Positions 35,257-44,034 are shown, counted from the stretch's first letter. The stretch: DNA of 47,348 nucleotides from Burkholderiaceae bacterium (GCA_021738065.1 JAIPCT010000019.1:1-47348); one strand, 5' to 3'. The notes: a model not told the origin generated them from the sequence alone. Numbers and translations: made by a program.

Positions 35257-35895
35257 ATGCTCATTCGCTGGTTTTCCCTGTTCTGCGGCTTGCTCCTGTT
35301 GCCCTGCAGTTTAGCCGCTGCGGCGCCGCAAGGCGTTCTGGTTTTCGGCGACAGCCTTTCCGCCGGCTTCGGCATTCGCGTCAGCGAGAGCTGGCCGGCG
35401 CTGCTCGAGCAGCGACTGAAAAGCGGGATGCCGGACTCGACGCTGACCAATGCCAGCATCAGCGGCGAAACCACGGCAGGCGGGCGGGCGCGGCTGCCCG
35501 CCGTGCTGCGGCAGTTCAAGCCGGCGGTCGTGATTCTGGCGCTCGGCGCCAATGATGGCCTGCGCGGCCTCCCCGTGGCGGCGCTGAAGGACAACCTGGC
35601 GTTCATGATCAAGCAGGCGAAGAAAAGCCGGGCCCGCGTGCTGCTGATCGGCATGCGCCTGCCGCCCAACTACGGGCCGAAATATACCGAAGCTTTCGAA
35701 GCCGCTTTTCGCGATCTGGCCAAACGCGAGAACGTGGCCTTGCTGCCCTTTCTGCTCGAACCCATCGCCCTCGACCCGAACGCCTATCAGGCCGACGGCC
35801 TGCATCCCACCGCCGCTGCCCAGCCCGTGCTGCTCGAACATGTATGGACAGCGCTGAAGCCGCTGCTCGCTCACGCGGGGAAAGGCAAGAAATGA
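35257..35895 (+). CDS. tesA: Periplasmic GDSL esterase/lysophospholipase TesA-like
   Basis: This 212-residue SGNH hydrolase has a signal peptide (FSLFCGLLLLPCSLAAAA). The four SGNH blocks are visible: Ser33 in VFGDSLSAG, Gly70 in SISGETTAGG, Asn99 in LGANDGLRG, and Asp180/His183 in DGLHPTAAAQ. Family members hydrolyse acyl-CoA, lysophospholipids and small esters in the periplasm. ATG 35257 is chosen because it begins the signal peptide. Its start codon lies within a dozen bases of the divergent ATPase start. Confidence 0.92.
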   Translation: MLIRWFSLFCGLLLLPCSLAAAAPQGVLVFGDSLSAGFGIRVSESWPALLEQRLKSGMPDSTLTNASISGETTAGGRARLPAVLRQFKPAVVILALGANDGLRGLPVAALKDNLAFMIKQAKKSRARVLLIGMRLPPNYGPKYTEAFEAAFRDLAKRENVALLPFLLEPIALDPNAYQADGLHPTAAAQPVLLEHVWTALKPLLAHAGKGKK

Positions 35896-35979
35896 TCACC
35901 ACGGAGGGCACAGAGAACACGGAGAAAACTGTAAACATCGCCTTGTTTCTCTCTGTGCCCTCCGTGTCCTCCGTGGTGA
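35896..35979. repeat. Large imperfect palindrome of the CACCACGGAGG type
   Basis: Left arm 35896-35928 and right arm 35946-35979 pair over most of about 33 positions (TCACCACGGAGG against CCTCCGTGGTGA, then GGGCACAGAG against CTCTGTGCCC). Similar purine-rich palindromes are scattered in many bacterial genomes. It lies between tesA and selU and may act as a transcription terminator or be a small mobile repeat. Confidence 0.8.
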
Positions 35980-36038
35980 ATGTTTTAAATTTTGCACAGG
36001 ACACGGCACGACCTGTGTCGTAAGAGACTGAATACTCA

Positions 36039-37100
36039 ATGTCAGAAACACTTCCCAAGGGCGTGGCGACGATCGCGCAGCTCGCCGAGTTCGATACCGT
36101 CATCGACGCCCGTGCGCCCGGCGAATTTGCCGAGGACCATCTTCCGGATGCACTAAGCATGCCGGTGCTGAACGATGAGGAGCGAGCCCGCGTCGGCACG
36201 CTTTACAAGCAGGTATCGGTGTTCGAAGCCAAGAAGGTCGGCGCCGCGCTGGTCTCGAAAAACATTGCGCGACACATCGAGGACTATCTGCTCGACAAAC
36301 CCAAAAACTGGCGGCCCCTGGTGTATTGCTGGCGCGGCGGTCAGCGCAGCGGCGCCTTCACCCACATCCTGCGCGAGATCGGCTGGGACGCGCACCGCAT
36401 CCAGGGCGGTTACAAGCGTTGGCGCCAGCATGTGATCGAGCAACTGCAAATACTGCCCGCGCAATTCAGGTTTCGCGTCGTCACCGGCGCCACCGGCAGC
36501 GGCAAAAGCCGGCTGCTGGAAGCCCTGGCGGCGCGCGGCGCGCAGATTTTGCATCTCGAGGAACTGGCCGCCCACAAGGGCTCGGTGCTGGGAAATCTGC
36601 CCGGCCAGGCACAGCCCGCGCAGAAGGGTTTCGAGTCGCAGTTGCTGGCCGCGCTTGCCAGACTGGATCCGGCGCAGCCGGTTTTTGTCGAGGCCGAGAG
36701 CCGCAAGATCGGTCGCCTGCAGTTGCCCGACGCCGTGCTCGAGGCGATTCGCGGCGCACCCGGTTTGCGCGTCGAGGCGTCGCTTGAGGCGCGCATCGAA
36801 TTCCTCTTGCGCGACTACGATTATGCCGTGGCGGATCCTGCCTGGCTGGTCGAGCGCCTGGGCCATCTGAAAGGCCTGCAAAGCAATGACACGCTGGAAC
36901 GCTGGCGCTGTCTGATCGCCGAAGGGAATTACCTAATGCTGGTGGAGCAACTGCTGACGCAGCACTACGATCCGCTGTACCAGCGTTCGCAGGCCAGCAA
37001 CTACGATTCCTTCGAAGCCGCCACCCGCTATGCCACGGATCGTCTCGATGCAACCGCACTGGACCGGCTGGCTTCTGAAATACTCGCTAAATCCGCTTGA
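36039..37100 (+). CDS. selU: tRNA 2-selenouridine synthase
   Basis: This 353-residue enzyme (also MnmH) replaces sulfur by selenium at the wobble 2-thiouridine of some tRNAs, using selenophosphate, via a geranylated intermediate. An N-terminal rhodanese domain has the catalytic Cys97 in YCWRGGQRSGA and the DARAPGEFAEDHLP motif. A P-loop domain with GATGSGKSRLL (about 150) and LEELAAHKGSVLG follows. Length is normal. No selD is present in the window, so selenophosphate supply must be encoded elsewhere. Confidence 0.96.
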   Translation: MSETLPKGVATIAQLAEFDTVIDARAPGEFAEDHLPDALSMPVLNDEERARVGTLYKQVSVFEAKKVGAALVSKNIARHIEDYLLDKPKNWRPLVYCWRGGQRSGAFTHILREIGWDAHRIQGGYKRWRQHVIEQLQILPAQFRFRVVTGATGSGKSRLLEALAARGAQILHLEELAAHKGSVLGNLPGQAQPAQKGFESQLLAALARLDPAQPVFVEAESRKIGRLQLPDAVLEAIRGAPGLRVEASLEARIEFLLRDYDYAVADPAWLVERLGHLKGLQSNDTLERWRCLIAEGNYLMLVEQLLTQHYDPLYQRSQASNYDSFEAATRYATDRLDATALDRLASEILAKSA

Positions 37101-37148
37101 ACAACTGCGCGCGACGGCCTTGAATTGCAGGCCAGCGAACCCGGCCCG

Positions 37149-37269
37149 CTAGGAAATCACTGATCAAGCCCGTTCGCGTTGAGCCGTGAGCTTGTCGAAC
37201 GGTCGAAACGCCAGCCTGTCAAATCAAGGGCTTCGACAGGCTCAGCCCGAACGGTAGCGACTTTTTCAG
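37149..37269 (+). repeat. 121-bp repeat, copy A
   Basis: It is identical to 44035-44155 except for about four bases. It contains facing arms CCGTTCGCGTTGAGCC and GGCTCAGCCCGAACGG that can fold into a hairpin, like REP/MITE-type sequences built on the GTTCG...GAGC...CGAAC theme. The IS element begins at its right edge. Confidence 0.9.
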
Positions 37270-37401
37270 ATGGTATGGACGCCTCCACCCAGCAACCCGC
37301 CGTTCGGCAGCATGAGGAGTAAAGGTGGATCCTCGCTGCGACGGCATCGATGTGCCAAAGTGGCGTTGCGTTGTACAACCACTTGAGCAGGAGGATCCGA
37401 A

Positions 37402-38415
37402 ATGAAGCATACCGTGATTGGAATGGACATTGCCAAACGTGTTTTTCAGCTGCATGCTGTCGATCCCGAAACGGGTGAGATTGAACGCATCAAACTCGCT
37501 CGCGGTGAAGTTCTCGCGTTCTTCACCCAGCGTTGTCCGGCGTTGGTGGCGATTGAAGCCTGCGGCAGTGCTCACTGGTGGGGCCGACAATTGACGGCTC
37601 TTGGTCACGAAGTGCGGCTGATCGCCCCAAAGTCGGTGCGCCCATTCGTGGTCGGCAACAAGACCGATGCCGCCGATGCACGGGCGATCTGGACCGCTGT
37701 CCAACAACCGGGTGCGCACTTTGTGGCGATCAAGACCGAGCAGCAACAAGCCATTCTTTCGCTGCACCGAATGCGCGCGCAATTGATGAAGTTCCGCATC
37801 ATGCAAACAAATGGGTTGCGCGGATTGCTCTATGAATTTGGCGTTGTTTTGCCCGAAGGGGTTCGTGCCTTGACGAATGCTTGGCCTGCGGCGATCGCCA
37901 CCGTTGCCGATCAACTGCCGGGGATGCTGATCGACAGCCTGCGCGAACAATGGGCGCGAGTGCAAACCACCGAGGCCGAGATTACGGCGATTGAGCGACG
38001 TCTGGCCAGCGCATTGCGAGAGAACCAATCCTGTCAGCAAATTGCAGCCATTCCCGGTGTCGGTTTGCTCACCGCCACGGCGGCGGTAGCGGTGATGGGC
38101 AATGCGAACACGTTCAAGTCGGGTCGGGAATTCGCCGCCTGGCTCGGTCTGGTGCCACGACAAACCGGCACCGGGGGACGGATACGCCAATTGGGCTTGA
38201 GCAAACGCGGCGATACCTACCTGCGAACGCTCTTGATCCACGGGGCACGGGCGGTGATTGCCAAAACCCACCATTCGCCGTGGATCGAGGCACTGCTCAA
38301 GCGTCGTCCCTACAGCGTGGCGATAGCTGCACTCGCCAATAAGTTGGCTCGCACCATCTGGGCAGTGCTGGCGAAAGGCCGCCCTTATGACCCGGCAGCG
38401 TTTAGTGCAGTTTGA
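37402..38415 (+). CDS. IS110-family transposase (recombinase)
   Basis: This 337-residue DEDD-type recombinase has its acidic residues visible: Asp9 (IGMDIAK), Glu52 (AIEACG), Asp89 and Asp92 (NKTDAADA). The C-terminal transposase-20-like domain holds IPGVGLLTATAAVAVMG and FAAWLGLVPRQ with the TGGRIRQLGLSKRGD motif. The gene is intact, with GGAGG shortly before the ATG, so the element may be active. IS110 recombinases are guided by a bridge RNA from one noncoding end of the element. In IS1111-like members that end is downstream. Confidence 0.94.
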   Translation: MKHTVIGMDIAKRVFQLHAVDPETGEIERIKLARGEVLAFFTQRCPALVAIEACGSAHWWGRQLTALGHEVRLIAPKSVRPFVVGNKTDAADARAIWTAVQQPGAHFVAIKTEQQQAILSLHRMRAQLMKFRIMQTNGLRGLLYEFGVVLPEGVRALTNAWPAAIATVADQLPGMLIDSLREQWARVQTTEAEITAIERRLASALRENQSCQQIAAIPGVGLLTATAAVAVMGNANTFKSGREFAAWLGLVPRQTGTGGRIRQLGLSKRGDTYLRTLLIHGARAVIAKTHHSPWIEALLKRRPYSVAIAALANKLARTIWAVLAKGRPYDPAAFSAV

Positions 38416-38668
38416 ATTACGTATCATGAGCAGTTAAACAAAAAACGTCTTCAAGGAGCGCTTGTGATCAACACATGATGGCAAACAGGTAGGACCGGGA
38501 CGAGGACAACCTGGTAGGGAATGTGAACTCTCGAGTTCGATGTTCAGATGAGGACCTCGTCAGCGAATTCCATCAGGGCCAGCAGGCTTACCGTCTGCAC
38601 CAACAGGCCGGATATAAGACTGCGACCCTTTCCTGCAACCCACCATGCAAGAATCACTTGATCTCCCG
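38416..38668 (+). ncRNA. Candidate bridge RNA of the IS element
   Basis: This noncoding right end can fold. GACGAGG (38499-38505) pairs with CCTCGTC (38555-38561), enclosing a second hairpin GAACTCTCGAGTTC (38525-38538). The interior loops could serve as donor and target guides. Assignment rests on the known biology of IS110/IS1111 elements and on structure seen by eye. The exact RNA ends are unknown. Confidence 0.5.
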
Positions 38669-38691
38669 GAGGCGTCCATATAAGCGTTTCC

Positions 38692-39249
38692 CTAGGCAGG
38701 CAGCAGGGCGTTGTTTCGCCGCGTCGCGCATAGTCGCTGCACGACGGCGGGACGAGGGAACTCGATCTCGCCCTGCTCGAATGCCACCGCGGTCAAGCGG
38801 CGCTGAATCACTTCAAGCAACTCACCGGGACGCAACAGAAAGGCCGGATTGGACGGCTTGCCAAATCGCTCGTTGCCAAGCATGAAGGTCTCGTAGATCA
38901 GCACGCCATCGGTATCCAGCGCGTTGAGCAGCATCGGCAGCAGGGGGCGATAAAGATAGTTGGTGACCACGATGCCGTCGAAAACGCGGCCATGATAGGG
39001 CCAGGGACCGCCTTCGAGATCGCCTTGCTTAGTCACGATGCCGGGCATCCTGGCGCTTATTTCCGCCAAGGCAGCGGCATCCCGGTCTATCGCTTCCACC
39101 CGGTAGCCGCGCTCCGCCATCAGCAGGGCATGCCGTCCATGCCCGCAGGCCAGATCGAGCACCGAACCGCCGGAAACGATCAGCGGCAGGAAGCGCTGCA
39201 CCCAGAGCGAAGCGTTATCGGAAATATGTGTGACCATGTCAGGTATCAT
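38692..39249 (-). CDS. Class I SAM-dependent methyltransferase, TehB-like
   Basis: This small methyltransferase of about 185 residues has motif I VLDLACGHGRHALLMAERG. The acidic loop VEAIDRD ends the second strand, with FDGIVVTNYLYRPLL at motif IV. The substrate is unknown; similar proteins are annotated as TehB or UbiG-like. ATG 39249 is used; ATG 39237 is the alternative. Its 3' end lies within about 10 bp of the IS right end, so the IS inserted just behind it without truncating it. It is divergent from the cyclase gene, with starts about 50 bp apart. Confidence 0.82.
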   Translation of the reverse strand: MIPDMVTHISDNASLWVQRFLPLIVSGGSVLDLACGHGRHALLMAERGYRVEAIDRDAAALAEISARMPGIVTKQGDLEGGPWPYHGRVFDGIVVTNYLYRPLLPMLLNALDTDGVLIYETFMLGNERFGKPSNPAFLLRPGELLEVIQRRLTAVAFEQGEIEFPRPAVVQRLCATRRNNALLPA

Positions 39250-39297
39250 TTTGTACCTAAACCAAGACGCAAGCCACAATCGGTGGCTTCAATCCCG

Positions 39298-40626
39298 ATG
39301 CCTGTTGACCCCATGAGCCTTGTCGGAACCACGCATAGCGACACGGATGCCCTGCGCGACCGGGTGAGCACCACAACGGACGCATACAGCCGTTTCGTGC
39401 CGCGCGAGTTTCTGCACTTGATGGGAAATGACGACATCCGCACGATTGTCATCGGGCAGCAGGTCGAGCGCAAGATGACCATCCTGTTCGCCGACATCCG
39501 TGATTTCACGGCCTTGTCGGAGTCGATGAGCCCCCAGGAAAACTTCAATTTCCTCAATTCCTATCTGGTGCAGATGGAGCCGGTCATCACCCAGCACGGC
39601 GGCTTCATCGACAAATACATCGGCGACGGCATCATGGCGCTGTTTCCCGATTCGCCCGATGCCGCCATGCAATGCGCCCTCGCGATGCTGCACAAGCTCG
39701 ATGATTACAACGCCGGGCGCAAACGCGCGGGCTATCGGCCGATCAAGATCGGCATCGGCATCAACACCGGCATCGTCATCCTCGGCACCATCGGCGGCGC
39801 CGCGCGCATGGACGTCACCGTGATCGGCGACGCCGTCAATCTGGCGGCACGGCTGGAACGGCTGACCAAGGACTACCGGGTCTCGATCCTGATCAGCGAA
39901 TACACCCTGTACAGTCTTGAACAGCCGAGTCCTTGGTCGATTCGCTTTCTTGACCGCACTCAGGTTCGCGGCAAGCAGGGCACGCAAACGGTGTATGAAG
40001 TCTTCAACGGCGACCCTGCTTCACTGCGCGAGACCAAGCGCGCCGGGCTGAAAGACTTCGAAGCGGCACTGGCCCACTTTCACACCGGCGACAGCCTCAC
40101 CGCGCGAGCGCGGCTTCTGGCCTACCTGGAATCCGTGCCGGACGACGAAGCCGCACAAGCCTATCTCCAGCGCTGCGGCACTCCCACCGAACATTTCGAC
40201 GATCGCGACGACTTTCCGGACAGTTGGCGGGAAGAGTACAACTTTGGCCTGGCTGCAATTGATACCGCCCACATCAGCCTTTTGGCCGACATGGATGGTC
40301 TGGCCGCGGCCGTGAGCCAGAGTTCGCCGGAGCAGACCGCGCAACTTCTGGCGCAGATCCAACTCGCCGCCGAACGGGAATTCCGCGTCATGGAAGATAT
40401 GATGCACGAAGATGACTACCCGTTTATCGCTCTGCATCGGCGCCAGCATCAACGCTTCTTTGAATACTTCGCCGAGCTTCGGCGCGATATCGAGCTCGGC
40501 GAAGAAGACGGCATCTGTCTGGCCTTTCGCGTCAGGCGTTTTTTGACAGACTGGCTGGTGAACCATATTCTCAGCGCCGATCGCCATTTCAGCCACTTTC
40601 GCCGCAGCGGACACGATCAATCCTGA
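39298..40626 (+). CDS. Adenylate cyclase (class III) fused to a hemerythrin-like domain
   Basis: This 442-residue soluble protein begins with a short leader. A class III cyclase domain (about 58-215) has both metal aspartates (Asp66 in FADIRDF, Asp110 in KYIGDGIM), substrate Lys106 and Asp178 (adenine choice, VIGDAVNLAAR), and transition-state Asn181 and Arg185. It should make cAMP. After a linker comes a hemerythrin-like domain (about 313-435) with His325, His380, His384, His423 and Asp428. The usual HxxxE helix reads Glu361...Met365 instead of His and Glu. Hemerythrins bind O2 or NO at a di-iron site, so this is plausibly an oxygen- or redox-sensing cyclase. The upstream open frame is only a shadow of the opposite methyltransferase gene. 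Confidence 0.87.
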   Translation: MPVDPMSLVGTTHSDTDALRDRVSTTTDAYSRFVPREFLHLMGNDDIRTIVIGQQVERKMTILFADIRDFTALSESMSPQENFNFLNSYLVQMEPVITQHGGFIDKYIGDGIMALFPDSPDAAMQCALAMLHKLDDYNAGRKRAGYRPIKIGIGINTGIVILGTIGGAARMDVTVIGDAVNLAARLERLTKDYRVSILISEYTLYSLEQPSPWSIRFLDRTQVRGKQGTQTVYEVFNGDPASLRETKRAGLKDFEAALAHFHTGDSLTARARLLAYLESVPDDEAAQAYLQRCGTPTEHFDDRDDFPDSWREEYNFGLAAIDTAHISLLADMDGLAAAVSQSSPEQTAQLLAQIQLAAEREFRVMEDMMHEDDYPFIALHRRQHQRFFEYFAELRRDIELGEEDGICLAFRVRRFLTDWLVNHILSADRHFSHFRRSGHDQS

Positions 40627-40741
40627 ATCCGCCTGCGCGTTGCCTGCCTTATCCGGCACGCGCATGCGGAAGGTGCTATGCTTTTATTGCGCCGCACCAT
40701 TTATCGGGCAATGCATTTGACCGCCATCGCGGAGCACCGCC

Positions 40742-43432
40742 ATGCACAACGAACAACACTACCTGCACACACTCTTTGAACCCGGCTCGATCGCCATCGT
40801 CGGGGCTTCGGAAACACCCAACTCGATTGGCGTGACTCTGGTTCGCAACATGCTCGACTCGGGATTCAAGGGCAAGCTGTTCTTTGTCAACCCGAAGCAC
40901 GAAAGCGTATTCGGCCAGAAGACCTACCCCACCGTGGATACCATTCCACAACGCCTCGATATCGCGGTGATATGTACGCCGGCCGCCAGCGTACCCGACA
41001 TCGTCGACGCCTGCGGCCGCGCCGGCTGCAGAAACGCAATCATCATCGCCGGCGGCTTCGCCGAGGCGGGCGCTCGCGGCAGTTCCTTGGAACGGGCCGC
41101 GCTGGAGAACGCGCGGCGCCACGGCATGCGCCTGCTCGGCCCAAACTGTCTGGGCATCATGCGTCCGGGCAGCCAGATCAACCTGACCTTCGGCCACGGT
41201 TTTGCCCATGCCGGCACCATCGGCCTGATATCGCAATCGGGCGCTCTGTGCACCGCGATACTGGACTGGGCGCTGCCGAACAAAGTCGGGTTTTCCAATG
41301 TGGTCTCGCTGGGCGCCGAAGGCGACATCGACTTCGGCGAAGTGCTCGACTACATGGTGTCCGATCCGCGCACCGAAAACATTTTCCTCTACATCGAAGG
41401 CATCAAGAATGCGCGCCGCTTCATGAGCGCCCTGCGCGCCGCCGCGCGCTGCAAGCCGGTGCTGCTGATCAAGGTGGGCAAGCATCCGGCCGGCGAAAAG
41501 GCCGCGCGCTCGCATACCGGCGCCCTGGTCGGCGCCGACGATGTATTCGACGCCGCGCTGCGCCGGGCCGGCGTGGTTCGCCTGGCCAACGTCGGCCAGA
41601 TGTATGCGGCGGCATCCGCGCTGTTTTCGCATTTCCGGCCGCGCGGCAAGCGTCTGGCCATCATCACCAACGGCGGCGGCCCCGGCGTCATGGCGGCCGA
41701 CCACGCCTCCGACATCGGCATCCCGCTGGCCCAACTCTCCCCGGCCACCCTCGCCCGTCTCAATGAATGCCTGCCCGCGACCTGGTCGAAATCCAATCCC
41801 ATCGACATCCTCGGTGACGCCGATCCGACGCGCTACGGGCAGGCGCTGCAAGCCTGCATCGACGACGATGACATTGATGGCGTGATGGCGATCCTGACGC
41901 CCCAGGCCATGACCGATCCGACCCAGGCCGCGCGCACGGTGATCGAAATCGCACGGCATAGCGACAAACCGCTGGTCACTTGCTGGATGGGCGAAGAACA
42001 GGTGAGTGAAGCGCGCAAGCTGTTCCAGGGCGCGGCCATTCCGACCTTTCGCACGCCGGAACCGGCGGTTGACCTGTTCTCGCATGTTTCCAACTACTAC
42101 CGCAATCGGCAACTGCTGATGCAGACACCGTCATCGATTTCGGAGCAGGCGCCACCGCGCCTGGAATCGGCGCGCCTGGTGATCGAGACGGCGCTGATGG
42201 AGGGCCGCAAGGCGCTCAGCGAAATGGAATCGAAAGCGATCCTGGCGTCCTTCAGGATTCCCATCGCGCAAACCATGGTCGCCCGCTCCGCTTCCGAAGC
42301 CATGGTGCTGGCCGAAGAGCTCGGACTGCCGGTGGTGATGAAAATCGATTCGCCGCAGATTGTGCACAAGAGCGATTCCGGCGGCGTGCGCCTGAATCTC
42401 AGCAGCCTCGCCGCCGTTCGCGACACCTGGCTGGAGATCATGGACGACGTCAAAAGAAACTGCCCCGACGCCAAGATCAATGGCATCGCCATCGAACCGA
42501 TGATCCAGAAAACCAACGGCAGGGAACTGATGGTCGGCATGGTGCGCGACAAGATTTTCGGGCCGACCATCGTTCTCGGTCCCGGCGGCACCAACGTCGA
42601 AGCCTACAACAGCGACCGCGCCGTCGCCCTGCCGCCCCTCAATTCGATTCTGATCGCCGACATGCTGGCGTCGACCCGAACCACGGCTCGGCTCGGCGAA
42701 TTTCGCAACATGCCGCCGGTCAGCATGGAAGCGATCGAATCGGTCTTGCTGCGTGTTTCGGCCATGGTCTGCGAACTGCCGTGGATCAGCGAAATGGACA
42801 TCAATCCATTGATCGTCGACGAGAACGGCGCAGTCGCCGTCGATGCGCGCATCACCATCGAAAACATGCCGGTCACCGCGGGACGCTATGACCACATGGC
42901 GATACACCCTTATCCATCGCACCTGAAGAGCAGCTACAAGGCGAAGGATGGCACCCTGGTCACCATTCGCCCGATCAAGCCGGAAGATTTCCGCATGGAA
43001 CAGGAATTCGTCAAGGCGCTGTCTCCCGAATCCCGCTACATGCGTTTCATGAATACCATCCGCGAAGTATCGCCGGCGCAACTGGTCAGACTGACCCAGA
43101 TCGACTACGACCGGGAAATGGCCTTTGTCGCCACCGTCGACGATGCCGGGGCGGAAAAGGAAGTCGGCGTCGTCCGTTACGCCACCAGTCCCGACGGCGA
43201 ATCCTGCGAGTTCGCCATCGTCGTCGCCGATGACTGGCAGGGCAAAGGGCTCGCGCGTCGCCTGATGGGCATACTCATCGACACCGCGCGCGGTGCCGGC
43301 CTCAGTTACATGCATGGCGACTTCCTCTCCGACAACAAACGCATGCTGGCTTTTGTCGCCAGCCTGGGCTTTGTGCTCTCCGCCCACCCGGAAGACCACG
43401 GTCTCAAGCGCGGCGTGATGGTGCTGAACTAA
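40742..43432 (+). CDS. Acyl-CoA synthetase (NDP-forming)-type protein acetyltransferase, PatZ-like
   Basis: This 896-residue fusion has a CoA-binding domain (SIAIVGASETPNSIG), succinyl-CoA-ligase-like domains with GLISQSGALCTAILDWA, and an ATP-grasp domain (about 490-710, VVMKIDSPQIVHKSDSGGV). A C-terminal GNAT domain spans about 730-890 (VVADDWQGKGLARRLMG). PatZ/Pat enzymes of this layout acetylate lysines, notably of acetyl-CoA synthetase. His258 in ARSHTGALVG sits where NDP-forming acyl-CoA synthetases carry the phosphohistidine, so the synthetase part may still be active. It lies four bases before tag and after the cyclase-hemerythrin gene. Confidence 0.92.
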   Translation: MHNEQHYLHTLFEPGSIAIVGASETPNSIGVTLVRNMLDSGFKGKLFFVNPKHESVFGQKTYPTVDTIPQRLDIAVICTPAASVPDIVDACGRAGCRNAIIIAGGFAEAGARGSSLERAALENARRHGMRLLGPNCLGIMRPGSQINLTFGHGFAHAGTIGLISQSGALCTAILDWALPNKVGFSNVVSLGAEGDIDFGEVLDYMVSDPRTENIFLYIEGIKNARRFMSALRAAARCKPVLLIKVGKHPAGEKAARSHTGALVGADDVFDAALRRAGVVRLANVGQMYAAASALFSHFRPRGKRLAIITNGGGPGVMAADHASDIGIPLAQLSPATLARLNECLPATWSKSNPIDILGDADPTRYGQALQACIDDDDIDGVMAILTPQAMTDPTQAARTVIEIARHSDKPLVTCWMGEEQVSEARKLFQGAAIPTFRTPEPAVDLFSHVSNYYRNRQLLMQTPSSISEQAPPRLESARLVIETALMEGRKALSEMESKAILASFRIPIAQTMVARSASEAMVLAEELGLPVVMKIDSPQIVHKSDSGGVRLNLSSLAAVRDTWLEIMDDVKRNCPDAKINGIAIEPMIQKTNGRELMVGMVRDKIFGPTIVLGPGGTNVEAYNSDRAVALPPLNSILIADMLASTRTTARLGEFRNMPPVSMEAIESVLLRVSAMVCELPWISEMDINPLIVDENGAVAVDARITIENMPVTAGRYDHMAIHPYPSHLKSSYKAKDGTLVTIRPIKPEDFRMEQEFVKALSPESRYMRFMNTIREVSPAQLVRLTQIDYDREMAFVATVDDAGAEKEVGVVRYATSPDGESCEFAIVVADDWQGKGLARRLMGILIDTARGAGLSYMHGDFLSDNKRMLAFVASLGFVLSAHPEDHGLKRGVMVLN

Positions 43433-43436
43433 GCCA

Positions 43437-44009
43437 ATGGCAGACCAGGCGCGCTGCCCCTGGTGCGGCAGCGATCCGCTGTATGTGACCTACCACGACA
43501 CAGAATGGGGCGTGCCCTGCCATGACGAGCGCACCCTGTTCGAGTTCCTCATCCTGGAAGGCGCACAGGCCGGTCTGTCGTGGATTACCGTTCTGCGCAA
43601 GCGCGAAAACTATCGACGCGCCTTCGACAATTTCGATCCGGGAATAATCGCCCGCTACGGCGAGAAAGACGTCGCGCGCCTGCTCGCCGACGCCGGCATC
43701 ATCCGCAACCGGCTGAAGATCGCGGCCAGCATCACCAACGCACGGGCCACGCTGGCGCTCTACGAGCAAGGCGGCACGCTGGATCAACTGCTGTGGCAGT
43801 TTGTCGATGGCCGGCCGCGCATCAACCGCTGGCGCAGCATGGCGGACGTACCCGCCATCACGCCCGCAGCCGAAGCCATGTCAAAGGAACTCAAGCGACG
43901 CGGATACCGCTTCATCGGCCCGACCGTCATGTACGCCCACATGCAGGCCACCGGCATGGTCAATGATCATCTGACCAGTTGTCCGCGCCACGCGGCGCTG
44001 GATCGATGA
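43437..44009 (+). CDS. tag: DNA-3-methyladenine glycosylase I
   Basis: This 190-residue helix-hairpin-helix glycosylase removes 3-methyladenine from alkylated DNA. It has the N-terminal zinc Cys (RCPWCG), HDTEWGVPCHDE, the pocket glutamate in LILEGAQAGLSW and the C-terminal zinc ligands in MVNDHLTSCPRH. It starts four bases after the PatZ-like stop, so the two are probably co-transcribed, though no functional link is evident. Confidence 0.96.
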   Translation: MADQARCPWCGSDPLYVTYHDTEWGVPCHDERTLFEFLILEGAQAGLSWITVLRKRENYRRAFDNFDPGIIARYGEKDVARLLADAGIIRNRLKIAASITNARATLALYEQGGTLDQLLWQFVDGRPRINRWRSMADVPAITPAAEAMSKELKRRGYRFIGPTVMYAHMQATGMVNDHLTSCPRHAALDR

Positions 44010-44034
44010 GGCGCTCTCAAGCGACGAGCAGCAT

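Larger units (their letters stand above)
37270..38688 (+). mobile_element. IS110-family (IS1111-like) insertion sequence
   Basis: It contains one transposase gene with noncoding ends of about 130 bp (left) and 270 bp (right). Subterminal 13-bp inverted repeats TATGGACGCCTCC (37274-37286) and GGAGGCGTCCATA (about 38669-38681) bracket it, a feature of the IS1111 group; other IS110 elements lack inverted repeats. Ends are approximate to a few bases. No target duplication is apparent, as expected for this family. Confidence 0.85.

Noticed and set aside
35247-35669. N-terminal extension of the YbbA-like ATPase by 141 codons
   Set aside because: It is antisense to tesA, and the ATPase family starts near the chosen site.
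37219-38427. 402-residue minus-strand frame opposite the transposase
   Set aside because: It is a shadow of the IS110 transposase; it also runs through the repeat and the IS end.
38992-39297. 102-residue N-terminal extension of the cyclase-hemerythrin frame
   Set aside because: It overlaps the opposite-strand methyltransferase and its start, and has no domain character.
40676-43399. Two long minus-strand frames (478 and 422 residues) opposite the PatZ-like gene
   Set aside because: They are GC-rich antisense shadows without domain pattern; the plus strand encodes a full multi-domain enzyme.
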